Assembly (NCBI GenBank): GCA_030549175.1
Contig: JAUKUA010000002.1
Coordinates: 1,054,001 to 1,118,000, forward strand
DNA from: Lasiosphaeris hirsuta
Lineage: Eukaryota; Ascomycota; Sordariomycetes; Sordariales; Lasiosphaeriaceae
Reading direction: 5' to 3'
DNA: 64,000 nucleotides
Shown here one piece after another: positions 1-11,232 of the stretch. The notes under the pieces were generated by a model. It made no database searches and was not told the origin of the DNA. It was given only the letters and a program-made list of their open reading frames with translations. Both the position numbers and the translations under genes were made by a program. The first letter of the stretch is position 1; every line of letters begins with the position of its first letter.

Positions 1-1671
1 GGGTTAGGGGGGCGGATAAGGTTGCGCTAGTGGCTGTGGTTAAGGCTTTGGCTGGGGAATCCAGTGGGAAGGAGTGAGGAATGAGATGCTAGGGAAGGGG
101 AGGGTTATGGGGGAGAGGTCACGTAGGTGACAGGTGCCCCTAGTGCCGGGGATGTAAGGACCTGTGGAAGTATATTCAGTAGCAACTATTGGCTATTATG
201 ACAAAGGACCACCGTTACGCTTGTGTTACCAAAGGTATTCGGAACTTGAGATGCTTTGAGCTACCCGCTGGAACTTAATCCCTTACATTGAGCGACATAC
301 CTGACCCAAAAAAACTCCTCCCTGTAGTACCACTCCTCCGTGTCTCATGGTCATTATCCAACATCCACCCGTCTTCAAATGCAATCCCTACCATCTCTCA
401 GCCAGATATACACCCTCTACCCTATATTATACCGGCTTATTCATCTCCACTCCGCGGTACGCACTAGACTGCCAGAAACGCTGCACCTCGTAGTATAGTC
501 AGAATAGCTGATTGTATTATTCAATCTCTCCTGGCCTCTGACGAAGCCAGAGGCCTGGATCTTATGGGATAGAACGGTGGTCGCTGTTTTTGTCACGTTT
601 GGATTTTTATTTTATTTATTTTATTTATCTTTGGCAATTTTGATCATAAAGACATCAAGGTCTCGTTGCACTACTTGAGTTGTAATGTCTCGAGCAAATT
701 CACGGTCTCAAATGTCACCTGATGAAGACATGTCACGTGTCTCGTAGTTCCTTGGTATCTATGGTTGGTGGCAATTATCAATGCCAATAGTCCCGCTTTC
801 CCTTATCACCTGCCAACTCCCTCATCACCGGCCAACTCCTTCAAGTAGACTCCAACACCCCTGAGAACAAATCTCATCAAACTCGGCATCGATTCCCAGA
901 AAACCTACAAGGAGTCCAACTAGGATCTCTTCAGACCGTTATTCCATGGCCGAGGAGGTCATAGTAGGATGATGCCCCATCGTCCTGTTCAATCACGATC
1001 CACCCAATGCCCTTTCTTCGTCAATCTTGAGGCGAGGGGGACTGATGTCAAAGATAGAGTATAGCTATTCTAAAGGATAACGAGACGCACCAGTTTCTTC
1101 CCACCCAACCCACGCGAGAGTAGAGATACTTGACACCATCGCTACGCTGTTTCAATTTTCGGCCTCGCCGTCTCTCCCTTTTGGTGTGCCACCTCTATCC
1201 TTTTTGCGTTCCGCTATTATCTTTCGTCCCCAGCTTTTCCCACATCCCAGGGAACCCCTGTGCTAGATTAAGTGGGTACTTTTCAGATATGCCAGCCTTT
1301 GCGGTAGTCAGTGGCAGGTCGAGCCCCGGTTCAGCCGCAGGCAGGTCAGATGAGTGGGGTTAACCGCGGCAAGTGTGGGTCCTGTTGCAATCTCTTGATT
1401 AGATTGAAGCGGATCAGCTCCCACCCCAATACCCCGCATTCACGCCTGCCCGACGAGCCCTCTTCGCACCCAATGTCTCAACTCTCACCTTGTCCCCCAA
1501 GCAGTGCTTTTTTTTTTTTTTTTTTTGTGAAGCCTACAGACGCTGTTAGCCTCAGGTGCAGCTCCTGGAAGCATTCGCAGCAACTAGCCGCGCTACCCTA
1601 TTCAACTGGCTACCAACCCCGTGCTGCCACGCCCCTGACCGGATGCCCCGTCGACAGTCCAAGCCGCCGAG
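1..1671. other. Spacer upstream of the NLR gene
   Basis: I see no coding region with family resemblance here. The stretch is moderately AT-rich with scattered pyrimidine-rich segments. A run of 19 T lies at 1508-1526, about 145 bases before the NLR start codon, and could be part of its promoter. The single TTAGGG at the first bases is not a telomere array. Confidence 0.5.
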
Positions 1672-4600
1672 ATGGTATCGCAAAGCACCCTCACTTTCCG
1701 GTTGCGAGGATGTCCTGCCACCGTAGATGAAGTTGCCCTTTGCGATGCGCTGGCCCAGGCATTCGGCGACATCGACCCCGATGACATCCACCTCCAGTCA
1801 CTGGCTAGGGCCGTTGATCCGTGGGAAACGCCCTCGACCAAGACCGCAACCTTGCGTTTCGCAAAGCTGCCGTCGGTCGTCCAAGCACAGATCAGCCGAG
1901 GGGAGTGGAAGATCGAAGGCTCTGGTCTCAATAATGCCCTCATCCTAGACTCACACTTCCTTGGCCTTACCCCGCTGAACGATGTGGGAGTGCACAAGCA
2001 TAAATATGAGTGCGTCTTGTATCGTTTTGATGCATGGGAGTCCTATTAACGGGAATAGCTGCATCGCCATTTCTGGGCTTTCTTCCCATCCTTTCGGATC
2101 GTGGCAGTCCAAGAACAGTAGTGAGAGAAGCTGGATGTGGATTCGGGATAACCTGCCAAAAGCCTTTCCCGAGATCAGGACCGTCCTTTTTGGCGTACCA
2201 TCCCGAGGCATGGAAACTCAGGCCCTTATGACTATGGTTAATGGACGGCCTAACCAGGACCTCGTGCGTGACTTGACAGCTGGGTCGGAATACCTGCATC
2301 GCCTAGACGACCGGTTTTTCGAGGTGGCCAGGTGTGGGAGAATGGAGCTGTTCTGGGCCTATGAGACCAAAACCTCGCCAACAGTCGCTGTGAGTGCGAG
2401 TTTCTCCTCACTGTGGAATATCGGCTGATGTCAGTAGAAACAAGCAGATGGAAGTTTTGCCAGGACGGGGCCGGAGGAGATCCTTGTGACTCCCGAGTCG
2501 GCCACTCGAGGTTTGTACGGGACGAATTCAACATCCATCTTCGCGATTAATGAGAACCATTCCGACATGGTCAAGTTCGGCGAAGGAGATGCAAACTGCC
2601 ATATTGTTCTGGGAAAGCTGAAGGAGACCTGTGCAGCCTATGAGGAAACCTCGTACTCGCCTGAGGCGGCGGAAGATGCCTCCTTGGCGGGCCGGAAAAG
2701 GGACGTCCTTAAGACGCTGTTTACCTTGTCTTACCGAGAGAGAAAGGACAGGAACCCAGATCGGATTCCAGGAACCTGTGAGTGGTTTGCCACGCACCAC
2801 TTCTTTCAACAGTGGCAAGAAAGCAAATCATCCACGATGCTCTGGGTATCTGCAGATCCTGGATGTGGAAAGTCCGTCTTAGCAAAGCACCTAGTGGACT
2901 CTGTGCTTCCCGCTACCAAAGCAAGAACGACTTGCTATTTCTTCTTCAAGGACGTTGAAGATCAGAGGAGTGCGACCAGTGCACTCTCTTGCATCTTACA
3001 TCAACTTTTTGAACAGAGAGAGATCCTCCTTTCTGCCAAGGTTGTCGAGCGATTTGAAATGTATGGAGAGCGTCTTACCAACTCGTTCGGCGAACTGTGG
3101 GACCTCCTGCTCGCTATCTCACGCGATACGAAGGCCGGCGAGATCGTCTGCATTCTTGACGCATTCGATGAATGCGAAGACACCGCACAGTCCGAACTCG
3201 CCAAGGCGCTGTGTAAATTCTTCGGCTCAGGGAACAACTCCAACCTAAAGTTTCTTATAACAAGCCGGCCTTTGGGCAAGATTAGAAGGGCGTTCCAGCC
3301 TCTCTATATACCAGGAGTGCCTGTTATTCGTCTCAAGGGGGAAAGCGACATCGAGGCGGAGAAAATCACCAACGAGATCGACGTCTACATACGTACCCGG
3401 GTTCGAAACATCCAGGAATTATTTCAACTCAAACCTGATGAGGCAGAGCTGCTCTTGAAAAAACTTCTGCGCGTTCCTAACCGGACTTACCTATGGGTTC
3501 ACCTCACTCTGGACTTGATCGAAACAAGCATCAACATTGATAAAGTCGGCATAGAAAAGGCCACGTCCGTCCTTCCACAAACGGTAGACGAGGCATACGA
3601 CAGGATTCTAGCCAAGAGTTGTGATTCCCAGGAATCAAAGAGGCTGTTAAGCATTGTAGTCGCGGCAACACGGCCATTAACTCTAGCGGAAATGGCCCTG
3701 GCCTTGACGATTCGAGAAGAACACGTCTCTTATGGTGATCTCGACCTGAAATCGGAGGGGCGTTTTCGCGAGTATGTGAGAGATCTCTGCGGGCTCTTCG
3801 TGACCGTCGTAGCCTCCAAGATATACCTCCTTCATCAAACAGCGAAAGAATTCTTAGTTCAGGATGGCCCTGTGGTTGCCGAAGAGGACGTCAACAGTCA
3901 ACTCAAATGGAAATGGTCGCTGAGGCTGGAAGAATGTCATCATATTTTGTGGCAAATCTCTACCTGGTATCTACTCTTTACCGAGTTCGAGATAAATCCA
4001 CTCGACGACAACACCGAGGAATTATCCCAATACCTTTATGACCACCTCTTCCTTGGCTACTCTGCCAAAAACTGGGCGGCCCACTTCCGACTATCAAGTA
4101 TCAACGGCGATGATACTGTCAAAAATTCGCTGCTGGCGATATGCGACGCAAAGTCTGGGCGCTGCCGAACATGGTTTAGGATCTACTGGGCAAGTGCCCA
4201 TGGGGGCGTTCCACAGGGTTTTACAACTTTAATGATTGCCTCTTATTTCGGAATTGGACTACTAGTCGGGCACCTAATGAAGGGAGATGGTGTCGAGCTA
4301 TGTTCAACTGATGGCACGTATCGACGCTCGGCACTCTCGTGGGCTTCGGAGAATGGATTTGACGATGTCGTGAAACTGCTGCTTCGACGCCCCCGGGTTC
4401 GTTTCAAGGATATGGTCAAGCTATCATTTCCCGAACGCCTCAATATCAACACAAGGGACAAATATGGCCGAACGCCGTTATCGTACGCTGCTTTGAATGG
4501 ACACGTAGCTATCGCTAAGCTATTAATCAAAGCCCGTGCCCGCGCCGACTCAGAGGACGATATCGGAGGGACTCCGATATCCTACGCTATTTTTAGTGGG

Positions 4601-6007
4601 GAGGAAGCTGTGATTAGCCTGCTTCAGAAACGGGGGAGTATGGCTAGTTCAGCTGATAATATTATGCGGAAACTGCTGCTATCCGCTGCCAAAAAGGGTG
4701 ACGACGTGGTCGTAAAACGGCTTCTCGGTACAGACAAAACCGATGCCGACGTGATGGATGAAAAGGGCCGGACACCACTCTCGTTGGCTGCAGAAAAGGG
4801 GCATACGGCTGTTTTACAGCTGTTACTGGATACTGGCAAGGTTGATATTGAGGCAAAGGATACTCACGGCCGGACACCACTCTTGTGGGCTGCAGGGCAG
4901 GGGCATACGGCTATGGTACAGCTGTTACTGGATACTGGCAAGGTTGATATTGAGGCAAAGGATGCTATTTACGGACAGACACCACTCTCGTGGGCTGCAG
5001 AAAAGGGGCATACAGCTATGGTACAGCTGCTACTGGATACTGGCAAGGTTGATATTGAGGCAAAGGATGCTATTTACGGACAGACACCACTCTCGTGGGC
5101 TGTAGAAAAGGGGTATACAGCTATTGTACAGCTGTTACTAGATACCGGCAAGGTTGATATTGAGGCAAAGGATACTTACGGCCGGACACCACTCTCGTGG
5201 GCTGCAGGGCAGGGGCATACGGCTATGGTACAGCTGTTACTGGATATTGGCAAGGTTGATATTGAGGCAAAGGATACTCACGGCCGGACACCACTCTCGT
5301 GGGCTGCAGGGCAGGGGCATATGGCTATGGTACAGCTGTTACTGGATACTGGCAAGGTTGATATTGAGGCAAAGGATACTCACGGCCGGACACCACTCTC
5401 GTGGGCTGTAGGGCAGGGGCATACGGCTATGGTACAGCTGTTACTGGATACTGGCAAGGTTGATATTAAGGCAAAGGATACTCACGGCCGGACACCACTC
5501 TCGTGGGCTGCAGAAAAGGGGCATGCGGCTATGGTACAGCTGTTACTGGATACTGGCAAGGTTGATATTGAGGCAAAGGATACTCACGGCCGGACACCAC
5601 TCTCGTGGGCTGCAGGGCAGGGGCATACGGCTATGGTACAGCTGTTACTGGATACTGGCAAGGTTGATATTGAGGCAAAGGATGCTATTTACGGACAGAC
5701 ACCACTCTCGTGGGCTGCAGAAAAGGGGCATACAGCTATTGTACAGCTGTTACTAGATACCGGCAAGGTTGATATTGAGGCAAAGGATACTCACGGCCGG
5801 ACACCACTCTCGTGGGCTGCAGGGCAGGGGCATACGGCTATGGTACAGCTGTTACTTGATACCGGCGAGGTTGATATTGAGGCAAAGGATGCTATTTACG
5901 GCTGGACACCACTCTCGTGGGCTGTAAAGAACGGGCATAGGCATACGGCTGTTGTGAAGCTGTTACGGGATAGGGCTAAACCTGTTGGAACTAGTCAGCT
6001 CCACTGA
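1672..6007 (+). CDS. Fungal NLR: hydrolase-like domain, NACHT, ankyrin repeats
   Basis: A STAND/NLR-type protein of 1,412 residues, probably cytosolic. Fungal relatives control heterokaryon incompatibility or other non-self responses by nucleotide-driven oligomerisation. I infer three exons: 1672-2009, 2059-2389 and 2438-6007, with introns of 49 and 48 nt. The N-terminal part resembles the SesB/DUF676 alpha/beta-hydrolase of fungal NLRs (CIAISGLSSHPFGSW, then FGVPSRGME and the HSDMVKF end), but the middle with the nucleophile elbow is absent. The NACHT domain has a Walker A GCGKS near residue 365 and a Walker B ILDAFDECED near 461, then ITSRP and a helical region with LLHQTAKEFL. About four degenerate ankyrin repeats (4310-4730) precede twelve nearly identical ones (4750-5960). 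The start is the first ATG giving the conserved N-terminal region. The exon joints restore homology on both sides. Target and ligand are unknown. Confidence 0.85.
4750..5960 (+). repeat. Twelve nearly identical ankyrin-coding tandem repeats
   Basis: Units of 102 nt (34 aa), with a 105-nt variant (35 aa), repeat twelve times in frame. Most contain TPLSWAA followed by VQLLLDTGKVDIEAKD. Two classes are visible: one with THGR at the loop and usually GQGH, the other with AIYGQ and EKGH. Differences cluster at a few residues (A/V, GQ/EK, H/Y, T/M/A, M/I) while synonymous sites are nearly identical, which points to recent duplication or gene conversion. Confidence 0.9.
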
Positions 6008-8230
6008 CTAGATGCTGCCAAAAAGAAGCAGAAGTAGCTGGAGGGTGCTGGAAACTAGGGGTTATCAATCCTCTCCATCACACGCAACTATCAGAATGAG
6101 ATCTCTAGCGAAGCTAGAAGCCATGAGAGATTAAAGAAGCTGTTCAATCATTTCTTTGCACACAAGCAGGGTGTAGTGCCTGACAAAACTCTCTCCGTTT
6201 TCGCAATTACTATGCAATATAGCGTGATATCTCGAGAACATGGGTCTGATTAGAGGACAGCACAATCAGTGGCATAATTATTGGGTAGTTAGGTTCCGCA
6301 ATGTTCAGACGCAAAGCTATTGTTCAGCAATTTCGCTACTATTCCGAGCCCAATATAAACTGTTCCAAGTCCACCCATACCACCCATACTACCATCTTGG
6401 ATCCTTTACATGCGCCTGGCTAAAATTGCTCATCCCGAGAATCTTGGGAGATTCTTGTCTACTGACCGATCGTAAACACGGTCCATAGCCATTATCACGC
6501 CTCTCTCTCAGCTCGAGTCGCAGAGGAGAGAATTTCCTACCTGGCTAGCCTTTGGCTAACACTAGCTGAATCATTCACTACCCCAAACGAGCCCACAATG
6601 CGTAGTTATCCGAAATACCACTGTCCATAATTGAGAGCCAAAGAAGGGTGTCTTCGAACCCAGGAATGGAAACAGACGCAAAGCGTGGCATCTTAGCATA
6701 GTTAATAGAGGATCATCATAGATAAAATAAATAATAGATACCTTAGGTACTCTATAGTGACTCTCCTTATCATGAAGCCACGGCTTACGTACGAATACAT
6801 GAACATGTTTATACATCTTGGAGTTAGGCGTCTGGCTTATCAAACAAATCATATCCCAATTCAATGACGTACAGCCGTGTTGCTGTCTCTCTGTACTCTT
6901 ATCGATTGTCTCAAGTCTAACCATGGTGTTGTCACATGAGATGCGCTGATTACAAACACTTGGCGGAATAAATCATCGGCGTCGGGGTATTTAAGCAGTG
7001 AAACGCCGGGTATGGCGTTGCCTCACGGTGCTTTTTTGGTTTTTTTGGTTGTATACGATAAGATATTTAAGCAGTGAATATTTATCTGTAATATACAAAC
7101 TCTAAACAGTATCAGATTTCTCTTGGTCACAACTCTAGAAGCGGGCGTATTTTTTTTAAAATATATATATATATAACTATATATACCGTAGGTGATTGCT
7201 ATTTATACTCTTGGGCTCTGACTAGGCTGAATCCCTACTGACCAAGCTAATTTCAACGTACCTGCACAACCAGGCAGGGCATCAGTTACAAAAGTTATGA
7301 TGATAGAGAAAGTGATCCTCTGTTTACCTCCGTTTCATAAACTGCTATTCGTTTGAAGAGGAATTGCGGGGGGTAAATAGCCCCGGATAAATCTGTACGG
7401 GTGATACGGTCTGCTTCTAAGAATTTTCGCCCGACCACTAAGCCCTATAAAAGAGGATAAGTTTGCCGCCTTAAAACGTAGGTCGCTTTTTACGCGCTCT
7501 GAACCTTTGTTAAATGGTAGACGGCAACGGGATTACCTAACCTAAGCGAGGCCCCTAAACTTAGGTCTTGGCCCTGTATTCGGCCCCTCCGGCGTCTTCC
7601 GACCCCCGGTTCGAGGCCTAGGGATATACAAATTTTGAGGGTGAAGGCATGGGAATAAAGGCTTGTCCGTTGGCCAAACCCGTGCGCTAACATCCAATCC
7701 GTGACCGGAAGGGCGTGGGCGGGTTTTAGTTTGGACATTCTGCATCACCTGATTTCTTTGAGAAGCTTGGTCTGAATCGAATGAAATCATTGACCCGTCG
7801 AGTTGCGCGCCTTTATCATAGTATAGAATCCTAACAAAAAAAATTATCCCGTGACCGACTCCTTCTGCGGAACCATCGTACAAGTCCGCGTTCACCCACC
7901 CACCTGTTTCTCCCTTTCTTACACGACATACCCACTGCTTCGCTTCTGCCGTCGCAGCTACATGTTGCATGGTCGCGCCTCTTTACCGTCGCTCCGACTC
8001 ATGGTACACCTGGTCTTGTAAGATGATGACCTGATTTCCGGTGTGTTTAGCGTGCGGATCGTGTATCCCTACTACTATCGATAAGATGATAGGGGAGAAC
8101 AATACGGTACAGGTCGAAGCGCCACTAAGGAGGCAACCACGGTTGGGAAGATACAAGTGAGTAAGCCGCCCCATAGGACAGCTAGCAGCCTATTTACCTA
8201 ACCAAACCATACAGACTTGTAACTGTTAGC
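6008..8230. other. Gene-poor, AT-richer spacer
   Basis: No family is recognisable in either strand. The segment around 6700-7200 is AT-rich, including an alternating AT stretch near 7158-7190. Open frames on the minus strand at 7542-7970 and 7983-8174 show no motif I know. The composition and the neighbouring pseudogenes fit decayed repeat DNA, possibly altered by repeat-induced point mutation, but I cannot identify a parent element. Confidence 0.4.
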
Positions 8231-8789
8231 GACCTCGATGCCGATAAGGCGCTACTCCTCCATACCATGCTCCTCGGGCGGTATCCAGAGGTCTACGTTC
8301 GCATAGTGTTTAAAAATTATGTCACAGACTGCAGGTACGCCTTTCAATCTTCTAAGCCGCATCATAAATACACTATCTGGCCATGCTCTGCCTAGTATTG
8401 ATGAACATCAAGTAGAGATAGTAATTTTATCACAACAGGAAGATTACAACCGGCTACGAACGCTGTCGTACCCAGGCTCCCACGTTATACTCCTATGCTC
8501 CAGGGCCAACAGCCCTACAGCTGCGACAAAAAAGAACATTATCGAAAAATAGGTGTCTGAGCTGGACTACCTCTGTCGCGGCGTACTAATTATCCTGGTT
8601 GGCATCGAAGCTCGTAATGATTTTGATAATAAATACGAACGGCCACAGCCAGTGGCGCAAGTAGACGATGAGGACTCATTTGCCCCCTTTACCATTCGAA
8701 GGGAAATTGGCTCGGCCAGGTACTTCTGCGATTCTAGTATGGGTTTTACATCCCAACCCATTTCCCAATCAAGGCAACCCCCAAAATAG
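8231..8789 (+). pseudogene. Rho-family small GTPase pseudogene
   Basis: Three pieces match a Rho GTPase in order. The first (about 8231-8335) reads YPEVYV, then VFKNYVTD, the switch I region of Rho proteins, but the P-loop before it (normally GDGxxGKT) is ruined. After a frame change the second piece (about 8400-8549) carries QEDYNRLRTLSYPGSHVIL, the switch II region; the DTAG preceding it is lost. A TAG at 8550-8552 interrupts the frame. The same frame then continues with LIILVG, where the guanine-specificity motif (normally KxDL) is degraded, and later IGSARYF, matching the region before the SAK motif. No CAAX end is visible. With P-loop, DTAG and base-specificity motifs all lost, it cannot encode a working GTPase. 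Confidence 0.8.
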
Positions 8790-8894
8790 ACACCACCATG
8801 CTCGAAGCCCACCTGTTGGGCGACCTTTCAACTGAGACTGCGAGCGCTTCCGGCGCGCCGCCTCGCGCACAGGGTCCCAATAACTCAACTCAGT

Positions 8895-9670
8895 TCAGAC
8901 GAAGGCTAGAATTAAACTGTTTGTGATATTGGGCCTTCTGTTTGAGCTAGAATATTCTGGGTTTGACCTGAATTGACGTTTGCAGACGCCGGGTATAAAC
9001 AGGGGTCCCAAGATAGCCGTATTACCACCCTCCTCCTCCCAGGCTCGCAAAATCTCGTATTCACATCCAATTTCGTAGACATTGGACAATGGAAAGGGTA
9101 ACGTCGCCCATACCCTGTCGTTGGTGACCTGGGGCAGTCCGGGAGCAATCGAACACGGAAGGATATAGAGGATCTCAAAGGCCACCTCGGCAAGCCTAGG
9201 GTACCTACCCTCGCTGGCTTTCCACCAGGCAAACGCCGATAGATACCTTGAGCTCAACAGGCGGCGAGAAAGCGGGAAAAGGCCGCTTCTTCTTCTTGAT
9301 ATCACGCCCCAAGCCGAGAGCTCACTGTACTGCTAAAGTGTGGAACCAGTTTCTTGGCTAAGGTGGGATTGAAGAAGTATAAGACCTTGTTGAATCGATC
9401 GCTTTGTACTGCGGCAAAGGCGAGGTTAAATTCGACCAGCCAATCGAGAAACAGTTGGCGAAACTCAGCTTCCTGGCTCTTGAACACAGGCTCCTTGATC
9501 TTCTTCGCCGCTTCCTGGAACTGCTCCAACACGTCGCTAAGGCGCTTCTTCGAGGGCGTCGCTTCTGTCGTGATATCGTCAATTGCCGGCGCGGCCTGAT
9601 TACGCCAATATTTCAAACCTTGAACCAAACGGCCGACTTCGATTGACCTGTTTACTTTTTCTACTAGGCC
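8895..9670 (-). mobile_element. Internally deleted hAT-type transposase relic
   Basis: On the minus strand, 9628-9302 encodes a segment with FRQLFLDWLVEFNLAFAAV, resembling the helical region that precedes the catalytic core in fungal hAT transposases. Immediately afterwards, in another frame (about 9305-8895), comes FAWWKASEGRYPRLAEVAF, the hallmark of the C-terminal hAT dimerisation domain. The catalytic RNase-H-like centre that should separate these pieces, several hundred residues, is missing. I could not identify terminal inverted repeats or the 8-bp target duplication. It is a dead remnant of a DNA transposon. Confidence 0.7.
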
Positions 9671-10226
9671 GTTTTGAACTGAAATCTGAGTTATTGAGTT
9701 GAGTTATTGGGAGCCCTGCTCGCGCGTCTCGGTCAACACGACCGTCGGTTCGCTCCTGCGTCTCGACATCGGCCTCGCCCTCGCCTGGCGCATGCACGCG
9801 AACCGCGTGGCGCTGTACAATACATTCTAGATGACCCACTCCCCGACAGAGGTGACTTTCTCCACTGGTCGACGAGGTGCGTAACCCCTGCTTATCCACC
9901 GTTGCCTCCCACGTTTATCCTCCTCCTAGGGGGGTTCTGTCCGGCGGACATGTTGGGCAGTGGGTAGAGGGTGAGGAGGGGGGGGGGGCGAGACGGAGCG
10001 AGGGCAGATCAGTGCCACCCAAATGATGAGAGCTCTTAGAGTCACCCGCTGGAACTTTAAGGATCCCATGGAGCCTAGGGTACCCCTAAAGTTTTAGCAC
10101 GTGGCCCGAAAAGCTCGCGCATTTAAAATTCGATGTGGTTAACTTGTTCATTCCTTCCTTCCTTCCCACAACTTCAACAGAAACCCCAACCTGGATCGAT
10201 CGGCAACAAGCACACATGGCCAAACC
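9671..10226. other. Spacer between hAT relic and F-box-like gene
   Basis: No gene is recognisable. It includes a G-rich stretch at about 9977-9988 and a pyrimidine-rich segment (10140-10170) just upstream of the following gene that may be part of its promoter or leader. Confidence 0.4.
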
Positions 10227-11099
10227 ATGAGGCCACTGACTTTTCAAGACGCAGATCCCGAGTACCTAAAAGACAGGTTACTCCTCCTCAATCGCGATTT
10301 TGCCGCCATTCACTACGTGGGCGAGCTGCTCGCTCGCAATGGAACCGGAGGCATCACAAGCACCCGAGGGGGCCTTACCCTCCCGATAGAGCTCTGGCAA
10401 ATAATCCTCGACCTCTTGGCATATACGGGCGAGAGACTCGAACCATCACATAGCAACTACTCGTTTGTGAAGGCGTCATTGGTTGCCCCAGGCTCAACGT
10501 CACCATTGCCGACGGGGGCCGAGAAGACTTTAATCGTCCGATGCGTACGACACGAGTTCAAGTTGGAACCGGGAGAAAAACTGGCGAGCAACCTGATAAA
10601 CCCTAACTCCATCGACGACTTTGAGGACTTCTTGGACGACGCTACTCCGGAGAGGGCCGCCAAGATCAACGAGGCCAGCGACAAAGTCCTAGCCGAGCTA
10701 GATGACGAAGACATGACTCACGATTCCTGCGTCAAGATCCCACCGCTCCTCCAGCTTTCGGGTCCGGGAAACGTGTTCTATATATGCCTGCACGAGGGCG
10801 GCAGCAGCTACGAGCTGGTGTCTCGATACCCGCATGCCGGCCTGTACTGCGACGTCGAAGCCCCAGACGTCATTTCAAGAATTGATCATGGGTCCTGCTG
10901 GATCACCGGTAACGGCCGGTTCCTATGCCCCGGGGGGCGATGCTCAAGGGGAGCCAAGGAGGTGTTCTGGTGGGAACATCTTGGCTGTGGCATATATCTT
11001 TCGTGCCCGCTGTGCAGTATGTGCCCCATGCCCTACCCGCTGAACGCGCTCCCTCTGTGCCCGCACAAGAAGGAAATTATCACTGACACGTTTGCCTAA
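10227..11099 (+). CDS. F-box-like hypothetical protein, probably truncated
   Basis: An uninterrupted frame of 290 codons. Residues near 50-62 read LPIELWQIILDLLA, the F-box-like motif common in fungal proteins of unknown role, so a function as substrate receptor of an SCF ubiquitin ligase is possible but unproven. The C-terminal third is cysteine-rich (CPGGRCSRG, then CGIYLSCPLCSMCP and CPHKKE), which could bind zinc. The TAA at 11097-11099 seems premature. The same frame continues after it as QRFSENHARFLRWEDDASQEE, and a one-base shift then gives an EADIQARLKELGY-like ending with a stop near 11232. That looks like the lost tail of the same protein. I see no signal peptide or membrane segment. 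Confidence 0.55.
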   Translation: MRPLTFQDADPEYLKDRLLLLNRDFAAIHYVGELLARNGTGGITSTRGGLTLPIELWQIILDLLAYTGERLEPSHSNYSFVKASLVAPGSTSPLPTGAEKTLIVRCVRHEFKLEPGEKLASNLINPNSIDDFEDFLDDATPERAAKINEASDKVLAELDDEDMTHDSCVKIPPLLQLSGPGNVFYICLHEGGSSYELVSRYPHAGLYCDVEAPDVISRIDHGSCWITGNGRFLCPGGRCSRGAKEVFWWEHLGCGIYLSCPLCSMCPMPYPLNALPLCPHKKEIITDTFA

Positions 11100-11232
11100 A
11101 CAGTGGGGCAGAGGTTCTCCGAAAACCATGCGCGGTTCCTACGGTGGGAAGACGATGCTTCGCAGGAGGAAAGGACGAGATGGAGGCAGACATCCAGGCT
11201 CGACTAAAGGAGCTTGGCTATCCTCCGTCATA
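11100..11232 (+). pseudogene. Detached 3' tail of the F-box-like gene
   Basis: Protein-like sequence lies in the same frame as the preceding gene, directly behind its stop codon, and then needs one frameshift to reach a second stop. A charged helix (W-E-D-D, then Q-E-E) followed by A-R-L-K-E-L-G-Y is typical of the end of fungal F-box-like proteins. An intron joining the parts is unlikely because no donor and acceptor lie at a workable distance. Confidence 0.4.

Noticed and set aside
1..10. Telomere at the window start (GGGTTAGGGG)
   Set aside because: A single TTAGGG unit without an array; nothing else suggests a chromosome end there.
4758..5756. Three plus-strand frames with repeated RQRILTAGHHSRGL-type peptides
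   Set aside because: They are the shifted frame of the ankyrin-coding DNA repeats; the periodicity comes from the NLR gene.
4750..5960. CRISPR-like array of regular repeats
   Set aside because: Units are contiguous 102-105-nt coding repeats without unique spacers, in a eukaryotic gene.
7542..7970. 142-codon minus-strand open frame in the AT-rich spacer
   Set aside because: No recognisable motif, overlaps another open frame on the same strand, and lies in DNA that looks decayed.
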